A stretch of 64,000 nucleotides of DNA, from assembly GCA_023614405.1 (NCBI GenBank), contig CM042688.1, positions 444,964,028 to 445,028,027 of the forward strand, in the 5' to 3' direction. Under the pieces are notes generated by a model. That model saw nothing but the letters and a program-made list of their open reading frames with translations. It had not been told where the DNA came from and ran no database searches. The position numbers and the translations under genes were made by a program. This DNA comes from Avena insularis. Its lineage: Eukaryota > Streptophyta > Magnoliopsida > Poales > Poaceae. Shown piece by piece: positions 15,801-26,152 of the stretch (position 1 is the first letter of the stretch; each line of letters begins with the position of its first letter).

Positions 15801-17549
15801 ACCAGTGTCATTTTGCATGCGTGTTCTTTTTAGTAACAACAACTAGAGTCATTTTGCATGTGTGATCTCTTCACATACCACGGATGGATCCACCAGTGTC
15901 ATTACATGTGTCTTCTTTTTATTAACAACAACCAGAGTCATTGAAAGGTTTGTTCTTCACACATACCAACCATGGATCCACCAGTGTCATTGCATGTGTG
16001 TTCGTTTCACAATCCACCTATGGATCCACCAGTGTCATTGCATGTGTGTTCTTTTAGTAGCAACAACCAGAGTCATTTTGCATGTGTGTTCTTCTCACAT
16101 ATCACCTATGGATCCACCAGTGTCATTGCATGTGTGTTCTTTTCACTAACAACAACCAGAGTCATTGCATGTGTGTTATTTTCACATACCACATATGGAT
16201 CCACCAGTGTCATTGAAATGCGTGTTGTCTACAGAGACCACACATGGATCCACCAATGTCATTGCATGTGTGTTCATTTTAGTAACAACAACAAGTCATT
16301 TTGCATGTGTGTTCTTTTCACATACCACCTATGGATCCACCAGTGTCATTGCATGTGTGTTCTCTTCACAACCACCTATGGATCCACCAGTGTCGTTGCA
16401 TGTGTTCTTTTTAGTAACAACAACCAGTGTCATTGCATGTGTGCTCTCTTCAGAGACCACACAAGGATCCACCAGTGTCATTGCATGTGTGTTCTTTTTA
16501 CTAACAACAACAAGAGTCATTGAAATGTGTGCTCTCTTTAGAGACCACACATAGATCCACCAGTATCATTGCATGTGTGTTCTTTTCACTAACAACAACC
16601 AGAGTCATTGCATGTGTGTTCTTTTCACATACCACATATGGATCACCAGTGTCATTGCATGTGTGTTCTTTTCACAATCCACCCATGGATCCCCCAGTGT
16701 GATTGCATGTGTGTTCTTTTTAGTAACAACTAGAGTCATTTTGCATGTGTGTTCTTTTCACATACCACCTATGGATCCACCAGTGTCATTGCATGTGTTT
16801 TCTTTTCACAATCCACCCATGGATCCCACCAGTGTCATTTTGCATGTGTGTTCTTTTTAGTAACAACAACCAGAGTCATTTTGCATGTGTGATCTCTTCA
16901 CATACCACTGATGGATCCACCAGTGTCATTACATGTGTGTTCTTTTTATTAACAACAACCAGAGTCATTGAAAGGTGTGTTCTTCTCACATACCACCCAT
17001 GGATCCTCCAGTGTCATTGCATGTGTGTTCGTTTCACAATCCACCTATGGATCCACCAGTGTCATTGCATGTGTGTTCTTTTAGTAACAACAACCAGAGT
17101 CATTTTTCATGTGTGTTCTTCTCACATACCACCTATGGATCCACCAGTGTCATTGCATGTGTGTTCTTTTCACTAACAACAACCAGAGTCATTGCATGTG
17201 TGTTATTTTCACATACCACATATGGATCCACCAGTGTCATTGAAATGCGTGTTCTCTACAGAGACCACACATGGATCCACCAATGTCATTGCATGTGTGT
17301 TCATTTTAGTAACAACAACAAGTCATTTTGCATGTGTGTTCTTTTCACATATCACCTATGGATCCACCAGTGTCATTACATGTGTGTTCTCTTCACAATC
17401 CACCTATGGATCCACGAGTGTCATTGCATGTGTGTTCTTTTTAGTAACAACAAACAGTGTCATTGCATGTGTGTTCTCTTCAGAGACCACACATGGATCC
17501 ACCAGTGTCATTGCATGTGTGTTCTTTTTAATAACAACAACAAGAGTCA
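12852..17549. repeat. Higher-order repeat of satellite A (1027-bp period, plus a 1614-bp variant)
   Basis: The block opening GAAATGTGTGCTCTCTTCAGAG starts at about 12852, 14466, 15493, 16520 and 17550. The spacings are 1614, 1027, 1027 and about 1030 bp, so the basic higher-order unit is 1027 bp. The first copy is 587 bp longer. Copies are near identical over hundreds of bases, unlike the older mosaic to the left, which points to recent homogenisation. The unusual stretch at 13171-13520 (GAAAGGTTTGTTCTTCACAC) recurs only at 15812-16160, 2641 bp away (1614 + 1027). Confidence 0.88.
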
Positions 17550-17847
17550 TTGAAATGTGTGCTCTCTTCAGAGACCACACATGGATCCACCAGTGTCATT
17601 GCATGTGTGTTCTTTTCACTAACAACAACCAGAGTCATTGCATGTGTGTTCTTTTCACATACCACATATGGATCCACCAGTGTCATTGCATGTGTGCTCT
17701 TTTCACAATCCACCCATGGATCCACCAGTGTCATTGCATGTGTGTTCTTTTTAGTAACAACAACCAGAGTCATTTTGCATGTGTGTTATTTTCACATACC
17801 ACCTATGGATCCACCAGTGTCATTGAAATGTGTATTATTTTCAACTA

Positions 17848-18076
17848 CCGCCGTTGGCCACAAACAATCGGGATGCAGAACTAACCAGCAACCGCTCTGG
17901 GCTTCTAGAAGACATGATCCCTGATTGTTAGGCGCCGTTGGATCGGGGTGCATGGACGATAGTGATGTCCTTCGCGAGGGCAATCCGATTGGCTGTGGCA
18001 ACTACGCTGGGCCTACGTCCTTGCCTTTATCCCCTTAACCTCAGGGCCGAAAATCAGATCGTGTTCCTTCATCGCC
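17848..18076. other. Right edge of satellite A and unique spacer
   Basis: The array stops inside a subunit (TTTTCAACTACC) and moves directly into unrelated, more GC-rich sequence. Just inside the edge lies an imperfect inverted repeat, CAAACAATCGGGAT (about 17861) against ATCCCTGATTGTT (about 17918). No gene is visible here. It may hold the 5' leader of the remnant that follows. Confidence 0.55.
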
Positions 18077-18595
18077 ATGGAGAGGGAGAGGCCCAAACTC
18101 AGCTTACACGGGGCTCAGATGTTCGCCCACTACGGCATACTCGCGCCACCATTAGCGAGGCTTACGGCCGGCTTCGAGCTCAGCTATGCCGGGGTTCCTG
18201 TCGCGCCGCTCTTGCATGCCAACACGTTGGCGAGGCAGATCGAGGAGCGCTGCCGCCAGCTGTCGAAGCGGAAGAGGGTAATGGCGCGGTACTCGCGTAC
18301 GAGCGCGTACTAGCGAAAGCTGTTCAAGAAGGAGCAGGTTGCGTTGATTGAGCTGTGCGGAACCCACCGGCGGGAGATCCACCCGGATCTGTGCAACCCC
18401 GAAGGGAGGTAGCACTTCTGGGCAGTGCCTGGTCGGATGACCTCCACCGTTATCGATGCAGCACGCCGTGAAGAATCCATGAGGAGGAGGAACGCTGCCG
18501 GGAACGTCGGCATCGATTTCGACGCGGAGGAGGCTGGCAGCGATTCGGACAACATCGTCAATGATGGAGACTGCAGGAGTGTCATAGTCGATTAG
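18077..18595 (+). pseudogene. Unidentified gene remnant with acidic C-terminus
   Basis: One reading frame runs from ATG 18077 to TAG 18595 (about 172 codons) and is interrupted by two TAG codons (18311 and about 18410). The ATG sits in a good plant context (CATCGCCATGG). Continuity of frame and composition across both stops argues that this was one protein. The first half is mixed, with an Arg/Lys-rich patch (SKRKRVMARYSR). The middle has a Cys/His-containing stretch (ELCGTHRREIHPDLC). The end is acidic (DFDAEEAGSDSDN) and finishes in SVIVD. I see no signal peptide or membrane segment. I do not recognise the family. It could be a host gene fragment or a captured or transposon ORF. The AT-rich sequence after 18600 fits a 3' untranslated region. 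Confidence 0.5.
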
Positions 18596-18702
18596 GGCCA
18601 CTTAAGCATAAATTAAATCTATGTACGGTATCTTAATGCGCTCTTTGGATCTGGGTCACCTGAGTCATGGTCGATTATCGTCATAATCTATATATGTTGG
18701 CC

Positions 18703-19120
18703 ATGTTTTAGTTGTCTTTGTCTTTGAAACTAGTTGATCGAAACTCGTCCGATCCTAAAAATAAAGTTCGCGTGTTCCCTGGCATATCTGATGGGACAAT
18801 ACGCTGACTCTGCTCCCAGCACTTGATGGCACATCCATAATTTGGAGTGCGTCTAAGGAGAAGGGATCAAGCGTGTTGTAATAGTGTACTACTCCTATCC
18901 AGATTTAACTGACTTAGATTTTTTAGATATTTAATAAATGTGTCTATACCCAAAACATGTGTAGATACATGTTTTAGGTTTCTCTGTCTTTCAAACTAAT
19001 CAAAAGTCGTCAAATTCTGAACAAACAAAGTCATTGCGTTCACCCCTGATGGGACAATACGCTGACTCTTCTACTTGATGGCACAGCCATAACTCTGGAG
19101 TGCGCCAGAGGAGATGGGAA
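18703..19120. repeat. Local direct duplication, ~160 bp, offset ~260 bp
   Basis: Two diverged copies lie at about 18703-18870 and 18966-19120. Both contain GATGGGACAATACGCTGACTC followed by ACTTGATGGCACA and GGAGTGCG. Both are preceded by CATGTTTTAG and a TTTGAAACTA-like segment. No gene is visible in 18596-19417. The rest is AT-rich. Confidence 0.65.
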
Positions 19121-19417
19121 TGCAAGGGAGATGGGAACTAGTAGCCGCGTCCTAACGCAAGTAAAAAATTAATATAATAATAATATTTTAAAAAAATGTA
19201 ATCTGGTCCACATGACCCCATCACAGACACGTTGCACGCGCTAGATATAAATAAAGACGACACGGCTAGTTTAGTTTCAATGATACAATTCAACATAGGA
19301 CGTTACTGTGCCCGCATCTTTCTGCTCCTCTTATTAATCTGCTAGCCCACGCTGCATTAAGCATCAATTGATGAGGATAAAAAAATGATAAAATGGCAAA
19401 TAAAACAATTTTTAAGC

Positions 19418-22135
19418 TTACCTTTCATCCGGAGAATCGTACAAAGATGAAATTAGCAGGGATTTATTATTTCTTCTGCAGTTAGTCGAAAGATCCCCAA
19501 TAACATCCTCAATCACCCCTGCAACTTCTTCATACTCTAATACACCTCCATTATTTGCCCTTTCCTGCCCGTTCCGCTTACCCTTTTGTTTCGTTTCACA
19601 CCCTTTTCTCGCCGGCACCTCCACTTCTTCATAAATTGGCTACTTACGTATGTTTTCCTCGGAGTGTTCATCACCGTCTTCGCGCTGCTCTTCCGCCAGT
19701 TCTGGCTGAGAAGCCTCATTTTTAGCCACCGGGGTGTGAACAGGGACAATAGCATGTGTAACTGGGTTTTTGCACAACCTCTTGATATGGCTGAATCCAC
19801 CACAACTTCCGCATTTCCTTTTCCTAGCACCAAGCCTTGGACCTTAGCTTTCTAGGCCTCCCAAGTGGCCTCCTAAGAACTGGTGGTTGAAGTTTGAACC
19901 CTGGATCGACAATCTTCCAATCATTTTCATCGGCCATAGGTGGTACGTTTTCTGCATAAGTTGCAGCAAACTTGTCCACGGAGAAATAGTTGTCGACATA
20001 GTTCTCAATTTTAGCTCCATTACCTCTAAGCTTTAAGATGAAGTAAATTGCATGGTGACATGGCAGACCAGTAATCTGCCACTGCCTGCATGAACAAGTC
20101 TTGTTTCCAATGTCTACACTGTACCTCCGTTCACTTCCACGCTTGTATTCTGCATAAACCTCAGCCAATGTTCTGGAACTTCTGACCACCCTCATCTTTA
20201 TCGTTCTCATTGCCCTGGTTCTTGCATTCAGTACATAACCACCTTTGGAACTATTTTATGGCCTAAAAATTTTCTTGCACAAATTCTTTGTCTTAAATCT
20301 ATCTTCACCATTATGGACTGTCTTATTGCATCCAACAAAATAACAATTCCAAGTGTCTTCATGCCTGGAATCTTATGATTGAAACTCTCTGCCAAATTAT
20401 TGCATACAAAATCCACATTGCTTAACTCACCAAACTTGCTTCTGGCCCATAGCTTGGTGTGATGTTCCTCAAGGTATTTTTTCACCTTTGGAACTACATA
20501 CATGTTCTGCAAGTAATTAGCATGCGTGCTTGGGATGTATGTGTATGCTGATCGCCACAAGTCCTCTTTAAAGATCTTCCCTTCGAACTTCTTCGTGAAG
20601 TTAGTAGCAAGGTGCCACATGCATTCCCTATGCTCAACCCCAGGAAACACATCATCAACAGCATTCTCAAGACCCTCGGATGCACCGGTGTGTATCACCA
20701 AGCCTTCAGGGTGACCAATTACTTCCCGTAGTCTCTACATGAACTATGTCCAGCTTTCATTTGATTCACCCTCAAGAACAGCATAAGCTACGGGTAGAAG
20801 CCAATTATGCGCGTCCAAAGCACAAGAAGAAGCAACATGTCCCCTGAACTTCCCTGTTAAAGAAGTCGCGCCTATTGCCAAGTATGGCCTGCAACCATCT
20901 AGGAACCCCTTCCAGCATGCCTTCAGGCAGACAAAACATCTCCTGAAGCATATCTTATCTGCTTATACGACCCCTCGAGACCTTCTCTCCCTTTCACAAC
21001 CTCGTAATCGATGTCAACAACACTACCAGGTGATGTTTTCTCTACCTGAGCTTTGAAACTATACAACATATGAAAACTGTCATTCCACTTGCCTTGAATG
21101 AAGTCTAGAGCCATCTCCTTCCCATCAAAGACTCCGTGATAAGGAATCAGAATGTTAAAATTTTTGCTAATCTTTGCTCTGAGTTCAGCTGGTCCAATGC
21201 TATGATCCTGCCTCACCCAGTCAAGTACAGTAGCAGCAATCCACTTGGTAGTCGCCGGTCTAATTTTACCACTTAAAGAAGTATTAGGGTAGTTGTGTAC
21301 CTTCGTGTTTACTTTGATCTGCATTTGATAAGAATCCAAATAATTCAGAGCTAGTTATCAGCAGAATAAATATGAGAAAGACTGAAACTAAATGTAGCTA
21401 TTGCAACCTGAAATGGGTGTCCACCCCGCATTGGAGATGCATCTAATCTCCATTTACACACATTACTTTCCCTACAGTGCACCCTAAATCTCTTTTGGTC
21501 GATCTTTTCAATGATAAATTCGAACCCAACTCTGATTGCATAGGTTGCAACTGTATATCTGCAGTCCTACACATTATCAAAGACAGTCCCCTCATCAGTT
21601 ATAGGATTGTTCCTGTCAAAGTGTATCACTGGCCTGTCCACGTCTTCGTCGTCATATCTACATCCCATTTCCACATCTTCACATTCCTCTTCCTCATCAG
21701 TCCAATAGTCAGGCTCAAAGTTCGAATCAACCAAATATTCCCTACTCTCCATCCTATCAGGGTCAGCAGCCACGTCTGGATATGCTTTCTCATCATCATC
21801 CGCACCGCCACATGTTCAAGTGCCTTCATGCTCGCTTGACAAAGCATCATGCTCAAGGACAAGCTGTACAGACGTCCTGCGGTTACCAACCCATATTCTT
21901 GGCATCACCACGGGACTATAAACGCTAATTGGGGTATGCAGATAAGGAATCATAGTTCTTACCTTTCAATGTGGACGCACGGCACCTTCTCCGGGCTCCG
22001 TACCTCCAAAGCTCTGCACCCCGCTACCTCTCCCCCCGTTTTGTTGTCCTCTGTGCTCTCCAGACTTGAAGGAGATTCCGTGCTCTCCAGCCGTGCCGGA
22101 CCCATATCCATGCTCTCAAGCCTCACAGGATCCAT
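19418..22135 (-). pseudogene. Mutator-like (MULE/MuDR) transposase, inactivated
   Basis: In coding order: an ATG (22135-22133) with an acidic, Glu/Ser-rich exon; a GTAAGA donor at 21962; an N-terminal MuDR region with YLVDSNFEPDYW and a Cys/Trp motif (CKWRLDASP) up to 21408; an 89-bp GT-AG intron (21319-21407, phase 0); then HNYPNTSLSGKIRP; a transposase core (GFLDGCRPYLAIGATSLTGK, with CALDAHNWLLPVAYA carrying the first Asp); CMWHLATNF and AESFNHKIPGMKTLG; a SWIM finger CSCRQWQITGLPCHH (about 20055-20100); a GRPRK basic motif; and a CX2CX4HX4C zinc knuckle (19772-19813). It is broken by TGA 21816, TAG 21567, two TAGs at 20745 and 20736 beside ESW, a frameshift near 20230, another near 19830, and TAG 19640. 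The second catalytic Asp position reads HTGASEGL (Gly codon 20684-20686). The family assignment rests on motif order. I found no convincing terminal inverted repeats. Confidence 0.88.
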
Positions 22136-22346
22136 CTCCGAGCGGGATCCGGATCACCAGCGTTGTTGGGCCCCTAACCTAACGGCTGACTCTCGGTTTT
22201 CGTTTCTAGACGCGCCTGGGCGGTGGGCGGCGGCAAGGAGACAGGGCAGGGAGGGTAGGGGAGGGGACGTGAGGGGATGGCGAGGGAGGGGAGGCGGGAG
22301 GGCAGACCTAAGGGGAGCAAGTGGTGCAGAGCTGGTTGCGACAAAG

Positions 22347-22741
22347 CATGGAAAATTGCACAATAATGTGTTGGTGGGCGGCACCAGCCCTCGAACCTGG
22401 GACGCGCGCTGTCGTAGGTGGAGGAGTTGGGCCCGCCTGTCAGGAAACATGCCACCTGTCAGCGCACTATGCACGGGGAGCGCTTCACGGAATTTTTAGC
22501 AGGTCCCACATGTCAGTCTATTTGATCAAAACTTGCATGCAGAATTCAAAGTATTTATTTTTAGTAGCTTCTTTTAGAATTCTCTGTGCTCGACACGGGC
22601 ATCAGCTCAGCGCCAGAATTCAGGTCCCACATGGAAAATTGCACAATAATGTTTTGGTGGGTGGCACCACTCCTCGAAACTAGGATGCGCGCCGTCGAAG
22701 GTGGAGGGGGCGGGCCCGCCAGTCAGAAAACATGCCATGTC
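22347..22741. repeat. GC-rich direct duplication, ~113 bp, offset 283 bp
   Basis: CATGGAAAATTGCACAATAATG opens both copies (22347-22460 and 22630-22741). It is followed by TTGGTGGG(C/T)GGCACCA and GTGGAGG, and ends in AAACATGCCA. The sequence between the copies includes 22598-22628 (GGGCATCAGCTCAGCGCCAG), which recurs at 23681-23711 inside the reading frame at 23.3-23.8 kb. Upstream, 22136-22346 is GC-rich with no gene. The stretch 22742-23185 shows no supportable feature. Confidence 0.7.
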
Positions 22742-23273
22742 GGCATCCCCTATTTCTGATGCCCTTTAAAAAATAAAACACGCCATGTTGTTATCCCCTG
22801 TTTCTGATGGTGTTGCTACACTCGACGGTACATGGTGGCATATAAATAATATCGTATAAACATAAGGGCACAATCATCAACATTTCTAAAATGAAACCCG
22901 GTCCCGTCTCCTACCTATCCTGGTACATTGCCCGATGAGGTGGATAGCCAAAACCGATCTTTTTAATACGTTCGCACTCTTATGCTGAGAAGGGAAATAA
23001 AGATTGAGTTGTTAATGCAACGAGTGTCGAATTATTATCCTCTAAGGAAATGGGAAATGGTTATTTTCACGCCTGCCCGTAATCCAAAGCTACTGTCAGT
23101 CTTTCACTCCCTTCTCCGACTAACCACAGTTTACCTTGCGCAGCTCCTCCGTGCCGCACCAACTAGGGTAACATGGCCCGCTTAAGCCGCTGCCGCCAGC
23201 GACAAATAAACTAACAAGGTATTTAGCCCCTCTAAGGCAGGCCAAGAAGCTCTACTTCAAGGCCAGTCTCCCA

Positions 23274-23834
23274 TTGCCCTACCAGGCGGATGATTTTCCC
23301 GAATGTGTCGAATCGGCCGCGGCGGCGACTGCGCCGTCGTCGGCGCCAGATGCGGCAAGCAGGGCCAAGAGAGCAATGTGGAGAAATCACGCGGTGGCAT
23401 TACAGCATGCTCTAGGCAATAGGAACAAGGTACGTATCAAATCGTTCATGAGAGCATGCCGCCGCCGAGGGTACACACCCTCGAACAGGGCAGCGCCAAG
23501 GTCTAGGAACTCTCGCGTCCACGCTTCAGCGCGGACTACCTTACCTCAGTGGGGTAGGCTGGGAGCATGCCATCTGCGGCAAAGACGCTCCATCCTACGC
23601 ACCGTCGAAGGCCGTACCGTGGTGGCGACCAAGCGTCTACACTCAGCATGCTGGATTGTTCGACTGCCGGAGCCGGCGGCGGGCATCAGCTCAGCCCCAG
23701 AATTCAGGTTCGAGTTCACACGGACCTACGATCACGAGAAGGAGATGTGGAATTTCAGTTTCGAAGAAATCGTTGCAGCGGCGCGGATGGTCCAACTAAA
23801 TTGGGACTGGCGCATGCAAATCGCTCGTGCATGA
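23274..23834 (+). pseudogene. Unidentified reading frame, Ala/Arg-rich, probable gene fragment
   Basis: An open frame of about 187 codons ends at TGA 23832-23834. It stays open upstream of 23274 and has no ATG until 23376, so it is either an internal exon or a fragment. The N-terminal half is Ala/Ser/Arg-rich (ESAAAATAPSSAPDAASRAK). The C-terminal part is more protein-like, with EFRFEFTRTYDHEKEMWNF and FEEIVAAARMVQLNWDW. A short piece is duplicated at 22598-22628, which shows that this sequence has been copied within the region. I do not recognise a family. The base composition is high GC, like grass exons and unlike the flanks. Coding status is uncertain. Confidence 0.3.
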
Positions 23835-24291
23835 ACGATGCAGATTTCTTGTAGTTTGGCAGGAAGGCAATAGATCAGTTTGGGTTAAATGATCAAAGAA
23901 CTTATGTCCTCTCAAGGCAATTGGCCAGCCAACTTTTCTGGTGGAGATCTGTAGTTTCTTCAGTGCAGAATAGTTAAGTTCCGACTGAAGAATGGCTTTT
24001 GTAAATGAAATGCTGACGAATTGTTCTATAAACTAGTAGGAAGTTTAGCCCACTTTTGTGCAGGTATAAGACCCTTTTGTATGGAAGTACTACTGTTGTA
24101 AGCAAATACTATCAAGTACCTATTTCCTTGAATTACTAGTCGTGGTTCAATCCAGTTAACTGACATCTTTTTATCCCAGACTACAGATTTTGCGTCTGCT
24201 ATCTGTGCTGTAAACCATTTTTTTCCTTTGTCTTTTGTTGCCTGCAAAATGGTCCTGCAGTTCATTGTGTTACAAATGTAGCTACGTTGTA

Positions 24292-24458
24292 CTCCCTCCG
24301 TTTCAAAATATAAGATGTTTTATCTTTGTGAATGAAGTGTATCTAGTCCCCTTTTAGTATGTAGGTTCATCTAGGTTTAGAAAGCACCATCACTAAAAGA
24401 TGTCTAGATACACTCCATTCACAAAGCTAAAACATTTTATATTTTGAAACGGAGGGAG
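24292..24458. mobile_element. Stowaway-type MITE (Tc1/mariner), intact ends
   Basis: A 167-bp element begins CTCCCTCCGTTTCAAAATAT and ends with its inverted copy ATATTTTGAAACGGAGGGAG. TA dinucleotides flank it (24290-24291 and 24459-24460), which are the usual Stowaway target duplication. The inverted arms extend about 60 bp with few mismatches, leaving a short loop, so the transcript or single strand would fold as one long hairpin. CTCCCTCCGT ends are typical of Stowaway elements in Triticeae. It has no coding capacity, as expected. Confidence 0.95.
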
Positions 24459-24584
24459 TACTTGAAGAGGAGATGGACTACATTTTCCTAGCATGCACAG
24501 AATTGACATTGCTCATTGCCAGACCACCCTCTTTTCATGAGGTTGTCCTTGGTTATTCACAGAAATTATAAAGCACCATGTTCA

Positions 24585-24740
24585 ACTACATCGATTCAAA
24601 CTATTACACGCACATAAACTACATAAAATTCATTACCCACACATACTACATCGATTCAAACTATTACACACACATACTACTTCAAACTATTACACACACG
24701 TACTGCATCGATTCAAACTATTACACATCTTTAGTCGATG
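24585..24740. repeat. Short degenerate tandem repeat (~30-bp unit)
   Basis: Four to five copies of a unit containing ATCGATTCAAACTATTACAC followed by ACACATACTAC lie at about 24588, 24647, 24677 and 24703. They sit just downstream of the minus-strand DUF4283 remnant, possibly in its 3' flank. Confidence 0.7.
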
Positions 24741-24816
24741 CTAACTTCCTGCTACGCTCTCCATACTACAAATTCATTAGCCACACATACCACGGCAATT
24801 CACTAGAGCTCTGTCT

Positions 24817-25723
24817 TCACTCGAGGGAAATCAGAACCACCAGCTCGTCCAAGCCCGGTCCCCCACCGAAACTGTGTGCCCCGTCGCGAAACGGTGGCAG
24901 TCCTGTGCCATCGATCCTTCCAAGCCAACACTGCAGGCGACGAGGGTGCTTTCTGGCAGCCTCTTCGGGGCCCTGAATGCCATGTACCGAGTCTAGAACC
25001 TCCTCCAGGTGGATGATTACCGGGTGCTTCCAGCAAAGCTGTCGCCCTGCCCTGCTTGGAATTTGCACCTCGTACATCTTAGGAACAACGTTAGGATCTT
25101 TCAGCCACGCCTTTACCTCGATGACCCATATGTCGCTCGGTGGCACGATTTCCACCAGATCGCCGCCAAGGCTACTGACGACCTTCTTGAGGGCCTCCGG
25201 CTCCCAAGCATCCAATGGGAGGCCGTCAAAGCCGTGTTTGGAGAAGAAACGAAGCTGCCCCAAGCGATCGTCCCACCCACAGGCGCGATGCCAACGCATG
25301 AAGCTCATTTTCTCCCCGCAGCACTCAAAAGAACGGGAAGAATGCAGAACACGCTCGGTGTCTGAGCTGTGCTCGAACCGGACGAAAAAGTCGAATGGCG
25401 GTGCGCATACCTCAATGTTGACCTCATTTCGTCTGATCCCAAAACTAGACCTGAAAGCCAACAGCAACTCTTCCAGCGGGACGGACGCCTAGCACGGTGG
25501 CCATGAGAGCGTGGTCGTCGAACTGCTGTGCCAGGGCTACCATGCTTGGGGTGCGCGGAAGCACACAACTTCCCAAGGCCGGTCGCCGGCCTAGATCGCC
25601 CGACGGGACGCGCTCCGCCGTGCGAGAAGGACTAGCCAAGGGCGAGATATTAGTCCGAGGACGCGAAGCTCCGATACGGCGGATGATGCAACGACGACGG
25701 CTGCGAGCTTCGATTAGAGGCAT
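24817..25723 (-). pseudogene. DUF4283-type protein, frameshifted
   Basis: From ATG 25723-25721 the frame encodes a basic N-terminal region and then FDDHALMATVLGVRPAG. A shift of one base near 25472 is needed to continue into ELLLAFRSSFGIRRNEV and the rest, which stays open to 24817. The central part has the alternating pattern of plant DUF4283 proteins. It contains FFVRFEHSSDTERVL, the FMRWHRACGWDD segment around the conserved Arg-Trp, and GLPLDAWEPEALKKVVSSLG, followed by EIVPPSDIWVIEVKAWLKDP. DUF4283 proteins are expanded, poorly understood grass proteins often linked to LINE-like or zinc-knuckle sequences. No zinc knuckle or reverse transcriptase follows here. Upstream (25724-26150) I see no further gene. 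Confidence 0.65.
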
Positions 25724-26152
25724 GGGAGGTTGACCGGACATGGCGGAGACGCAAATTAGAGCAAGTGCGAGCTCCGATCTGAGATGAGAAGCCGGAGCTG
25801 AGCAAATGTTAAGGGGAGGGGAGCAGGGGAGAAGACCAGAGCAGAGCAACGAAATAGATCTCGTCCACTTAGGGATCTGGTCCACGCAGGGATAAGCTAG
25901 TCCACGACCACAAAAAATAACGGGGAATACTGACATGGCGGACCAAGAAGAGTTGACCTAATGGCGGTATTTGAGTTCAACCGTTTTTCGTCTGGTTCAA
26001 ACGACCGTTTGGCCGTTAGATTTGTATTCACCCCCATTTGGCCCTTTTGGACAATTGGCGAATCTATTATGGCCCCTCCGCGCGATTGATGGCAACTCGG
26101 GTACCGCGGTGCGCTCACCCACCAAATTTGGTACCACAAACAAACATTCCCC

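Larger units (their letters stand above)
1..17847. repeat. Satellite A: tandem array of ~48-bp and ~39-bp subunits
   Basis: This is a continuous tandem array that starts before the window and stops abruptly near 17847. All subunits begin with a shared box (GTGTCATTGCATGTGTGTTC). One class of about 48 bp continues with CACATACCACCTATGGATCC or close variants and so carries a BamHI site (GGATCC). A second class of about 39 bp continues with AGTAACAACAACCA or CTAACAACAACCA. Further variants replace the middle with AGAGACCACACATGG or CAACTACCACCCATGG. The classes alternate irregularly (for example A-A-B-A-A-B). Both lengths are multiples of three, so reading frames stay open for hundreds of codons on either strand. 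The resulting Cys/His/Phe-rich translations are repeats of the same subunit peptide, and I do not regard them as genes. The family has no name I recognise. Confidence 0.97.

Noticed and set aside
1..17847. CRISPR array
   Set aside because: There are no unique spacers between repeats. Subunits follow each other directly, and the context is a plant genome.
19200..22600. Terminal inverted repeats of the Mutator-like element
   Set aside because: I looked for inverted matches between 18.6-19.4 kb and 22.0-23.0 kb and saw none that was convincing by eye.
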